33,871 bases of DNA from a virus, in IMG/VR virus record IMGVR_UViG_3300044733_002101, positions 1 to 33,871 of that record; one strand, written 5' to 3'. Positions 1-7,618 of this stretch are shown here, in pieces; the stretch's first letter is position 1; each line of letters opens with the position of its first letter. The position numbers and the translations under genes were made by a program. The notes under the pieces are model-generated. The model made no database searches, was not told where the DNA came from, and was given only the letters and a program-made list of their open reading frames with translations.

Positions 1-99
1 GCCAAGGAGATGAAGGCCAACCCGAAGCTCAAGCGAGGCGAGGCCGTCGAGAAGGTCAAGGATCGCATGGTTCCGCACTGGAAGAAGAAGAGGAAGTAA
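1..99 (+). CDS. C-terminal end of an unknown phage protein (5' partial)
   Basis: The first reading frame is open from base 1 to a TAA at 97-99 and gives 32 residues ending in a lysine/arginine-rich tail (HWKKKRK). The stop overlaps the next ATG by one base (TAATG), the coupling style used throughout this operon, so it is read as the end of a real gene. The fragment is too short to assign. From its place just upstream of tail genes it is probably a virion or morphogenesis protein, but that is inference from position only. Confidence 0.6.
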   Translation, partial: AKEMKANPKLKRGEAVEKVKDRMVPHWKKKRK

Positions 100-431
100 T
101 GCCCAACAAGATCGAGCGACTCAGTTCCGTCACCTCTGAAATCACGGCGACCAACTCGGCCAGCACCAGCCCGAAGATTCCGTTTGGCTCCGCTGCCGGT
201 GGCGTCATCATCGTGGACTCCGTAGCCAGCGGAGCCACTACCATCACATGGAATGTCGCCTTCGGCCCGGAACTGACTCCAAGGCCACTCAACGCTGATG
301 GGGCTGGCGTCACGACAACCATCGCAGCCAACAACGCCTACTCACTGCCTGACGCCCTTTTCGGCGCTCCGTTCATCGTGGCAGTCACCAATGCGGGCAC
401 AGCCACGTTCCGACTCGCCGTGAAGGGGTGA
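99..431 (+). CDS. Small probable structural protein, unknown function
   Basis: A 110-residue protein rich in Ala, Thr, Ser, Gly and Val with almost no charge after the first 10 residues, as expected for a beta-rich capsid-decoration or tail-accessory protein. No catalytic motif, signal peptide or membrane segment is seen. The ATG overlaps the upstream TAA by one base, and the next gene starts three bases after this stop, so it sits inside a tightly coupled structural operon. The family is not recognised. The structural role is inferred from composition and from its place directly before two receptor-binding-type genes. Confidence 0.6.
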   Translation: MPNKIERLSSVTSEITATNSASTSPKIPFGSAAGGVIIVDSVASGATTITWNVAFGPELTPRPLNADGAGVTTTIAANNAYSLPDALFGAPFIVAVTNAGTATFRLAVKG

Positions 432-434
432 GCC

Positions 435-1034
435 GTGTCTGTATTCATCTCCCACAAGAAGGTCCGCGATGCGGGGGCCGTGCCGCTCGCTGACCAGTTG
501 CTGGAGGGCGAACTTGCCGTCAACGTGGCGGACGGCTCTGTGTTCACCAAGCTGGAATCCGGCGAGGTGATGAAGGTGGGCGGCGAGATGGTTTCCGCTC
601 AGTCTGGAAACAGCATCGACACGCTTGCGGGAACGTGGACGCCAACGATCAAGGGCGACACCACCAACCCGACCGTGACCTATGACGCGAAGGGCACCAA
701 GGGGCGGTACGTCAAGATCGGCAGCATCGTTCAGGTGTCCTGTCAGGTCACGCTGACGGCCAAGAGCAGCGGCAGCGGGTACGTCTACATCGCTGGCCTG
801 CCGTTTCCCCCGGCCAACATCTCGGCCATCGGCATCGCCAACTTCTCAGGCTGGACAACCTACGGACCGACGTGGGCCAACATCACAACTGCGTCCCGCA
901 TTGTGTTCCGCCGCCCGACAACCGTTAGCAGCCTTGAGCAGACGGCATTGCTCACCTGCGACAACCTCTCGGCCACGACCAAGGTGTTCCTCTCCGGCTC
1001 GTACATCACCAACGCTACGGAGCCTGCGTCCTAA
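435..1034 (+). CDS. Probable tail fibre / receptor-binding accessory protein
   Basis: A 199-residue protein starting at GTG, with an AAGGGG-like site a few bases upstream. Residues 20-45 contain a motif typical of phage fibre N-termini (LEGELAVNVADGSVF), which in known fibres precedes the particle-binding part. The rest is a small beta-rich domain with the pattern GTWTP...Y...GRYVKIGSIVQV...GLPFP, a recurring module in phage fibres and putative receptor-binding proteins. The stop overlaps the start of the giant fibre gene by one base, so the two are likely made together and may share an attachment point on the virion. The exact role is inferred. Confidence 0.6.
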   Translation: MSVFISHKKVRDAGAVPLADQLLEGELAVNVADGSVFTKLESGEVMKVGGEMVSAQSGNSIDTLAGTWTPTIKGDTTNPTVTYDAKGTKGRYVKIGSIVQVSCQVTLTAKSSGSGYVYIAGLPFPPANISAIGIANFSGWTTYGPTWANITTASRIVFRRPTTVSSLEQTALLTCDNLSATTKVFLSGSYITNATEPAS

Positions 1035-4000
1035 TGACACTGGTCCGCATTCAGCTACGCAGAGACACGGCCGCCAACTGGACGGCCGCCAATCCCGTTC
1101 TTGCCAACGGGGAGCCTGGGCTGGAAACGGACACCGGGAAGATCAAGTACGGCAACGGCGTTCAGAACTGGGCCGCCCTGCCCTACGCCACCAACACGCC
1201 GCTCGCATCCTCCGCGCCGCCGACGATCGGATCTGCCACAACGGGCACGTCAGCGTCTGCTGCCAGGGCGGATCACACGCACGCACTGCCGACTACCATC
1301 TCTGTCGAGTCTCTCGCGACTAGCGGAGACATCGTGATTGGCGGGAACGCCACCGTCACAGGCACGCTCAATGCGTCCAAGCTGTCCACGTCCTCCAACA
1401 GCATCGTTGACCTTGCTGAGACCGTGCAGGACATCGTTGGGGCGGCAGTCAAGGCTGGGGACGGCATCAAGGTGGCGTACGACGACAACGCCGGGACCAT
1501 CACGGTTTCTTCTTCTGCGGTTGGGGGCGGCACGAACAGTTCCATCACGCTAGAGGATGTAGACGACAGGGTGGCTGGCCTGTTGACTGCCGGTGCTGGC
1601 ATTTCGCTCCAGTACAACGACAACCTTGGCACCCTCACGGTTTCCGCAGTGAGCCTTGACGGCGGCGACGTTCCGGGGGATCTTCCGACGCCTTCGCAGC
1701 TTGCGATTTCCGCGAACCCCGCAACCATCGAGGTCGAGGAAGACGGCCTTGCGGTGTTCACGGTCGGTGCCACCGGAAACCGTGGCGCAGTCACATACCA
1801 GTGGGAGTATCTGACCCCAGGCGGCACCGTGTGGCAGAACGTCACGAACGGCAGCGGCACAACTGGGGCCACGACGGCAAGGCTGACAATCGACGGCGTG
1901 ACTGCCTCGCTCAACAAGCGTTGGTTTCGCTGCGCGGTCACGGATGACCAGAAAACTGTGCGGAGCCGTGCAGGCCAGTTGCGGGTCAACTACTTCGAGA
2001 TCACTGTTCAGCCTGTATCCACTACGGCCGTCAGCGGCTCCACGACGCCATCCACGACGTTTTCTGTCACGGCCGTGTCCGACGACGCGATCACCTATCA
2101 GTGGCAGGCGCTGACGAGCGGAGTCTGGACGAACATCTCTGGGGCCACCTCTGCCACCTACGGCAGCATCTCAGCGACGGCGAACGTAGCGTACCGCTGT
2201 GCCGTCACATCGAACAGCGTAACGATCTATAGCAATTCCGTAACGCTTTCGATCACGGACGCTCCGGTCACGATCACTACGCAGCCGTCCAACGCAACGG
2301 CATCGTCCGGCGCAGCGACGTTCACCGCAGCTTACTCCGGCGGGAGTTCGCCAACCGTCCGGTGGCAAGTGCAGCGAGCCGGGTTTTCGACGTGGGAGGA
2401 CATCTCCGGCGCTACGACCACCACGCTGTCTCTGGCAGGACTCGTCGGAGTTGACAACGGCAACCAGTACCGAATGGTTGTCACGAGCGGAACAAGCTCT
2501 CTCGCCACCAATGCCGCCACGCTGACGGTGGCTGGCCCTGCGATCACGATCCAGCCTCAAGACGCAACCGCATCGCTTGGGTTGGCGACATTCTCGTTTG
2601 CGTACTCAGGCGGCACCGGATCGGTTCAGTGGTGGAGCAGGCCGGTTGGCAGCGTCTCGTGGACGGCAGTCTCCGGCCAGACGGCAACGACGCTCTCGCT
2701 CACCGGCTTGCTCGTGACGAATAGTGGCACGGAGTACAGCGCCACTGTCACGATCTCCGGCATCACAGTGCGCACCCGTGCCGCGCTCCTAACTGTGTCG
2801 GCAGACGTGTATGCACTGGATCAGCCACAGTCCGTAGTCGTGCAGGACGGACAAGAGTTCACGATGAGGTTTCGCACGACCTACGGGGCTGGAGAACGGT
2901 ATTGGTTCTTTCAGTGGCAGCGGCGCCAGCCCGGAAATCCTGTGTGGCAGTCGCTCCCCAACAGCGACACCCCATTTCGCGCCGTGAGCGTGACCGACGC
3001 AAACGGCGTTGCTCTTTCGACGTTTATCATTTATCCGGGGGTCGCACTTCCAGAATTGAGGCTGCGTGCCTCAGTGGCTATGTCTGGAACGCAGTACCGG
3101 GCCCGAATGTGGAAAGGCGATTCGCCATCTCAGGTTCCGGTTAGGGACGAGCAATTTTCTGAAACGGCCACGCTCACGGTCACTCAGAGGCCGTCCGTTT
3201 CGCTGCCTTCTGCGCTGCCCGTAGATCGCCCGGCAAGCATGACGCGGCCGTACCGCCTTTTTGCACAACCGGATTTTACCTTCACCATCACTTACTGGCG
3301 GTCGCGGCTTGCGCAGTTCGCGTACGGCTCTGGGCGTATCGTCGGCGTGGGGCATGGCGGCGACAGCTTGGCAACAATCTCGCCGTTACCTCTTCCCTCT
3401 GGCGGCGTGTTCCCCGTTGGACTTCCTCTAAACTCATCGTCTAGCGCGTCTCATTTCGCCCAGCTCAATCGCGGCACAAATCGGTTCATCTACAGCGACG
3501 ATGACGGCGCAACTTGGTCATCGGGCCAGTTTCCGGTGTCCGCCATCTGGACTGACGTTGCGTTTGGAGGCGGCAGGTTTGTGGCAGTTGGCGTGGAGTC
3601 AGCCGCGACAGAAACCTGCAAGACTTATTTGTGCATGTCTGCGGACGGTGGCCGCACATGGCAAAGCAGGGTGCTTTCGGATGGCATCGCGTGGATGCCC
3701 AGAGTCATCGGAAGCCCATCCAGCGGATTTTTAGTTTCCGCCAATGGCAAGGTGTTTCACTGCGATAGCTGGAACGCTGTTGTTGCATCCGACTTGGACA
3801 TTGGGCTTCAGGACGGCGTGAACCTTGGCGGCGCGTGGATAGCGGTCGGCCCATCAGAGCCGTCCGGAATCACCCGAGTTCGCGAATCCTATCTCGGCGT
3901 TCCTGGTCGCTATCGGATTGTTCCCCAGGTTCTGGACAACGCAACGGGGGTCGATGTCAATGAACGGGCGCTTCCGTGGCGTGCGTTTGGCGGCGCTAGG

Positions 4001-6043
4001 TACAGCGAAGACAACGGCGTCAACTGGCGGCAGTATTCCAGCAACATCGACTACATCGACCCCGGCGAAGGCACTTCGCAGTCCTGCATTGCAAGCACCG
4101 GGTCCGTGGCTGTCATTGTCTCGTCCTCTGGATCGCACGTTCATTCAACCACGGACGGCATCACGTTTAGCTACAGCCCTGTGTATCTGTCTGCGGTAAA
4201 CGCTGGCGGAACTGTGAACACTATCTCTGTTCGCGCCGTAGCTGCCGCTGGGCAGGATATCCTCTACCTAGCCAAGAACGTCTACCGGGCGACGAGCACC
4301 TCGCAGGAAGTGCGTTATGCTCTCGCCTACCGCGCTCCAGCTTCGACGCCCCACCTCGCAACGCCTGTTTATACAGAGCAGATCACCAGCGATGATTCCG
4401 CAGACGGATACACGCACGTCATAGCCACAGACAGGTACTTCGTCGCCATCGACCCCGTTGGCGGCGGCGTGCTGCGTTTCCCGCTGGCAGTGGCGGATCA
4501 CGTCAGCGATGGCGATCCAACAGACGGTCGCCCAGGCGCTCCTCGCGCTACGCAGGCGACTCCGCTCTCTCCTACGAGCATTTCGATTTCGTGGCAGGCC
4601 CCTCCATCCGGTGGCGCTCCGATCACAAGTTATGTGTTGCAGCGGTCCACCGACATGGGGCGGACGTGGGCAAGCGTTAGCACCCCGTCGTCTTCGTCCG
4701 TGTCTGCTACCGCAACTGGCCTTACGTCCGGCACGACGTACATGTTCCGAGTTGCTGCCGTCAACAGCATTGGCACTGGCCCTTACTCGTTCGCCAGCAA
4801 CGTGACCGCTCCGGCAACCATACGCACGTCCGCCCCGCGCAACGTCGGCTCGGTGATTACAACTCACTCGGCCAGCAACGCACGCAAGCCGACGTTTCTT
4901 GTGACGTGGCAGGTGCCGGAGGTGGACGGCGGATCTCCCGTCACGGGCTACGAGATACAGACTCGCAAGCAGATCCTCAACGCTGACGGCAGCAGGCGAG
5001 AGTTCTCGGAGTGGGTGGCACTTCCGCCGAGAGGCACGTCCGGCTCTGTGCGATGGTCGGAAATTACGGGCACAAGTGCCGTTACGGCCGACATGCAGGA
5101 GCGGCCCGGTATTCGCTACGGCGTGCAGCATCGCGTGGCCGCATCGAACGCCAACGGAATCGGGCCGTGGGCGGAAAGCAACGTCGTGGATTGGGGCGGC
5201 ACGAGTGGAACCACGACGCCGACTCCGGGGCCGGGAACCGTCGCCGCCCCCGGTGCCGCCACATCACTCACGACAACCGCTATAGCTAATCCTCTCGGTG
5301 ACGCTGGCAATCCAGGCTTTACGCTGTCGTGGACTGCCCCAGCCGCTGGCTCCGGCGGCGCGCCGACGGGATATATCGTTCAGACTCGCAAGCAGATCGT
5401 GGGAACAAGCCGTGGGGCGTTCGACGCATGGGAGACGCTTGGTGTTCGCAACACCACTTCGCCATCTGATCCTGCGTACAGAAAGTGGGCGACCGTAAGC
5501 GGCACCACTGCCACGGTGGCTCTGTCTGGCATGAGGTCCGGCACCACCTACGGCTTTCAGTTCCGAGTCGCCGCCACCAACTCCGGCGGGCAGGGAGCGT
5601 ACGTCGAGGGATCGACCGTGGATTGGCCGTCTGCTTCTAGCGCCCCGAACGCACCAACGTCTGTGTCCGCGACTCGCATCAACAACACGATCACCGGAAA
5701 CGCCACGCAGCCCGGATTCACAGTGTCGTGGACGGCCCCGTCGTCTGCCGGTAGTTCTGCGATCAGTTCGTATGTCGTTCAGTGGCGATACCGGCCACTC
5801 GACTCGTTCGGCAACGCCGGGGAGTACGGCGCGTGGCAAGCCCTCCCGGCACGCAACACGACCGACACAAGCTCTCCCGCCTACCGCACTTGGGCGACCG
5901 TGAGCGGCACGTCGGCCACAGTGAGCGGCGGCGGCTTCCGATCGACCCTGAAGTATGAGTTCCAGTTCCGAATTGCAGCCCTCAACTCCACCGGGGCCAG
6001 CCCATACGGAGAGAGCAGCGCCATCCAGTGGCCCGCACCGTAA
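1034..6043 (+). CDS. Giant tail fibre / adhesin with Mtd-like N-terminus, Ig-like, Asp-box and FN3 domains
   Basis: 1669 residues. Residues 1-50 carry the RRDTAANWTAANPVLANGE...ETDTGKIKYG pattern of the N-terminal domain of phage major tropism determinants and fibres, which mediates trimer or particle attachment. Residues about 130-215 hold two copies of a roughly 30-residue repeat (aGxGI...YxDNxGTxTVS). Five Ig-like units follow at about 220-690, each with a central W and a Y.C or Y.. strand. Residues about 815-1155 contain Asp-box-like motifs (SDDDGATW, SADGGRTW, SEDNGVNW), suggesting a sialidase-type beta-propeller without proof of enzyme activity. Four FN3-like domains lie at about 1165-1669; the second and third share the strand motif QTRKQI, and the third and fourth share long stretches. 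Probable role: host-surface recognition or carbohydrate binding. Confidence 0.8.
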   Translation: MTLVRIQLRRDTAANWTAANPVLANGEPGLETDTGKIKYGNGVQNWAALPYATNTPLASSAPPTIGSATTGTSASAARADHTHALPTTISVESLATSGDIVIGGNATVTGTLNASKLSTSSNSIVDLAETVQDIVGAAVKAGDGIKVAYDDNAGTITVSSSAVGGGTNSSITLEDVDDRVAGLLTAGAGISLQYNDNLGTLTVSAVSLDGGDVPGDLPTPSQLAISANPATIEVEEDGLAVFTVGATGNRGAVTYQWEYLTPGGTVWQNVTNGSGTTGATTARLTIDGVTASLNKRWFRCAVTDDQKTVRSRAGQLRVNYFEITVQPVSTTAVSGSTTPSTTFSVTAVSDDAITYQWQALTSGVWTNISGATSATYGSISATANVAYRCAVTSNSVTIYSNSVTLSITDAPVTITTQPSNATASSGAATFTAAYSGGSSPTVRWQVQRAGFSTWEDISGATTTTLSLAGLVGVDNGNQYRMVVTSGTSSLATNAATLTVAGPAITIQPQDATASLGLATFSFAYSGGTGSVQWWSRPVGSVSWTAVSGQTATTLSLTGLLVTNSGTEYSATVTISGITVRTRAALLTVSADVYALDQPQSVVVQDGQEFTMRFRTTYGAGERYWFFQWQRRQPGNPVWQSLPNSDTPFRAVSVTDANGVALSTFIIYPGVALPELRLRASVAMSGTQYRARMWKGDSPSQVPVRDEQFSETATLTVTQRPSVSLPSALPVDRPASMTRPYRLFAQPDFTFTITYWRSRLAQFAYGSGRIVGVGHGGDSLATISPLPLPSGGVFPVGLPLNSSSSASHFAQLNRGTNRFIYSDDDGATWSSGQFPVSAIWTDVAFGGGRFVAVGVESAATETCKTYLCMSADGGRTWQSRVLSDGIAWMPRVIGSPSSGFLVSANGKVFHCDSWNAVVASDLDIGLQDGVNLGGAWIAVGPSEPSGITRVRESYLGVPGRYRIVPQVLDNATGVDVNERALPWRAFGGARYSEDNGVNWRQYSSNIDYIDPGEGTSQSCIASTGSVAVIVSSSGSHVHSTTDGITFSYSPVYLSAVNAGGTVNTISVRAVAAAGQDILYLAKNVYRATSTSQEVRYALAYRAPASTPHLATPVYTEQITSDDSADGYTHVIATDRYFVAIDPVGGGVLRFPLAVADHVSDGDPTDGRPGAPRATQATPLSPTSISISWQAPPSGGAPITSYVLQRSTDMGRTWASVSTPSSSSVSATATGLTSGTTYMFRVAAVNSIGTGPYSFASNVTAPATIRTSAPRNVGSVITTHSASNARKPTFLVTWQVPEVDGGSPVTGYEIQTRKQILNADGSRREFSEWVALPPRGTSGSVRWSEITGTSAVTADMQERPGIRYGVQHRVAASNANGIGPWAESNVVDWGGTSGTTTPTPGPGTVAAPGAATSLTTTAIANPLGDAGNPGFTLSWTAPAAGSGGAPTGYIVQTRKQIVGTSRGAFDAWETLGVRNTTSPSDPAYRKWATVSGTTATVALSGMRSGTTYGFQFRVAATNSGGQGAYVEGSTVDWPSASSAPNAPTSVSATRINNTITGNATQPGFTVSWTAPSSAGSSAISSYVVQWRYRPLDSFGNAGEYGAWQALPARNTTDTSSPAYRTWATVSGTSATVSGGGFRSTLKYEFQFRIAALNSTGASPYGESSAIQWPAP
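5245..6040 (+). repeat. Two tandem FN3-like repeat units at the fibre C-terminus
   Basis: The last two FN3-like domains, each about 130 residues, align almost end to end. They share GFTxSWTAP, RNTT.....PAYR.WATVSGT.ATV, then (F)QFR(V/I)AA.NS and finally a terminal W-P. The spacing and shared atypical insert (PAYRxWATVSGT) show that they are copies of one another and not just two members of the same fold. The preceding FN3 shares only the QTRKQI strand and the overall layout. Such recent domain duplication is common in phage adhesins. Confidence 0.65.
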
Positions 6044-6049
6044 GGAACT

Positions 6050-6973
6050 ATGTACTACGCAGCGCAAGACCTGATCGAGTACATGATGAACACCACGGGT
6101 GGTGGTGCGCAGGATGGCGAGCATCGCCTGCTGCGGGCGGCTGCACACCATGCGTACCGCGACCTCGTGAACGTGCGCGAGTGGGAGTGGCACCGCAGTG
6201 AGGCTCCGCTGCCAGCCGCAGTCGCCGGATCTGGTGGCCGCACGTTCATACTTCCCGAGAACGTCAATACGGTAGACGCGCTTGTCACCTTCGACGGCAT
6301 CAACGTCGCTGCGTTCATCACGCCTAACGAATGGCGAAAGCTGGAGAACCGCACGCAGACTTCAGGCGAGCCGATCTACTGGACGGTGATGAAGTCGCCC
6401 ACTGCCGCCGGTCGCTGGCAACTCATGCTTGCTGGTGCCCTGGCTTCGCCGCCCGCAGGCAAGAGCTACTACATCACCTACCGCCGCAGGCCGAAGCCTC
6501 TCAAGTACATGGGGTATGAGCCGATCTGCCGTTCGGGCACTCTCAACGCCAGCACGGCACCTGGGGCCGTCAAGCGATACGGCACGGCCGCTAACTTTCC
6601 AGAGAGCCTTGCAGGTGTGAACCCGTACACCGCCCAAGAGATTCTCGGCCTGACGGGAAGCCTCGAAGGAACGCCGCCAGAGAACGCGAAGACAGTCGTG
6701 AGCGACTACCTCGACGTGTCGGAAAATATGTACACCGCCTTGCTGTCGGCCGCAGAAATGTGGCTTGCTCGATTGCAGGGCAAGAACATTGACGGGGCGA
6801 CGGCTGTCTACATGAAGGACTTGCGACTTGCAATGGAGCAGGACGTGATTGCCCCGATGGCTGGGCGACGGGACGGCACGCCCCGCTACCCAGAAATGTA
6901 CTCCGCTGCCTTCACTGGCACTCCTCGCAATCTTGGGTACTACGCGGCCTCCGGCCCAGACACGGGGGTCTAG
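6050..6973 (+). CDS. Putative head-tail adaptor / tail tubular protein A-like
   Basis: 307 residues; the ATG is preceded by AAGGAA and lies six bases after the fibre stop. The N-terminus is helical with an A.HHAYRDLVNVREWEWH segment, followed by a beta-rich part containing FILPENVNTVDAL and YYITYRRRPKPL. This layout (N-terminal helices, W-rich turn, then 'P-x-N/D-V' and 'Y-x-x-Y-R-x-x-P' strands) is what I associate with the adaptor ring between portal and tail in short-tailed phages (T7 gp11 or SU10 adaptor type). Its position immediately before the nozzle-like genes agrees. Assignment is from pattern and context and needs a profile search. Confidence 0.5.
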   Translation: MYYAAQDLIEYMMNTTGGGAQDGEHRLLRAAAHHAYRDLVNVREWEWHRSEAPLPAAVAGSGGRTFILPENVNTVDALVTFDGINVAAFITPNEWRKLENRTQTSGEPIYWTVMKSPTAAGRWQLMLAGALASPPAGKSYYITYRRRPKPLKYMGYEPICRSGTLNASTAPGAVKRYGTAANFPESLAGVNPYTAQEILGLTGSLEGTPPENAKTVVSDYLDVSENMYTALLSAAEMWLARLQGKNIDGATAVYMKDLRLAMEQDVIAPMAGRRDGTPRYPEMYSAAFTGTPRNLGYYAASGPDTGV

Positions 6974-6976
6974 CTC

Positions 6977-7618
6977 ATGCGGGCGAACAAGTGGTCTGGC
7001 CTCATCACGAATGCCTCGCCGTACGCCGTACCGGCTGGCGGCGCTACCGAGCAGGTCAATCTCTGCACGGACGTTCCCGGCCAGATGTACAGCCGTGGCG
7101 GGATGCTGCCAGTGACTTTCGTCCGCAGGCCACCCGTCATCCTTGACGCATATCCGTACGACGCAAACGGCCAATCCACGCTGGTCGTTCTCACGCCAGA
7201 AGGCGCCTTGATCGCACTCGACAGTCCAGCGTACGGAGCGTCCGCATCACCAAGCGAGCCGTCGATCGTGGTCGCTGGCTCCGGTGTCGGCACTTCGTAC
7301 ACGCTGCGGCACATAGACACTTTCTCGGGTGGAGTCACTGATCCGGCCCCGCCATCGCCTCCAGCCCCGCCGCCACCCGTAGATCCAGAGATCCCAGAAC
7401 CTCCCATCGAGCCGCCCCCGCCCCCGCCGCCTCCGGTCCCAGGCACAGTCGATGTGTATGTGACGTACCTCTCCGGAAGTGCTTCGCCGGAGTTCTACCT
7501 TGACGGCATGAACCTGTGTTCTGGAGCCAACAAGGAAAGCCAGTTCGACGGCGGAACGGCCAGCACGGTCGAAATCCCGCTGCAACTCAAGCAGTCCCAG
7601 CTTTGTGACATCGCGTGA
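6977..7618 (+). CDS. N-terminal part of a nozzle/hub-like tail protein with polyproline linker
   Basis: 213 residues. Residues 1-45 (WSGLITNASPYAVPAGGATE...NLCTDVPGQMYSRGGM) match the usual opening of beta-propeller tail nozzle or hub proteins, in which this segment is followed in the same chain by the propeller. Here the chain instead runs into a proline-rich stretch at about 120-155 (PPAPPPPVDPEIPEPP and a run of eight prolines) and a short Cys-containing beta domain, then stops. The next gene overlaps by GTGA and carries the propeller. The two genes may therefore be a split nozzle. No frameshift is needed because both frames have plausible start and stop signals. Confidence 0.55.
   Translation: MRANKWSGLITNASPYAVPAGGATEQVNLCTDVPGQMYSRGGMLPVTFVRRPPVILDAYPYDANGQSTLVVLTPEGALIALDSPAYGASASPSEPSIVVAGSGVGTSYTLRHIDTFSGGVTDPAPPSPPAPPPPVDPEIPEPPIEPPPPPPPPVPGTVDVYVTYLSGSASPEFYLDGMNLCSGANKESQFDGGTASTVEIPLQLKQSQLCDIA

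Noticed and set aside
1034-1190. Diversity-generating retroelement suggested by the Mtd-like N-terminus
   Set aside because: No reverse transcriptase, template repeat or variable repeat pair is seen in the window; the domain alone is common in ordinary fibres.
4268-6193. Two - strand frames of 287 and 309 residues (4268-5131 and 5264-6193) opposite the fibre gene
   Set aside because: Composition is typical of antisense shadows, no motif, no binding site, and the + strand shows clear FN3 repeats there.
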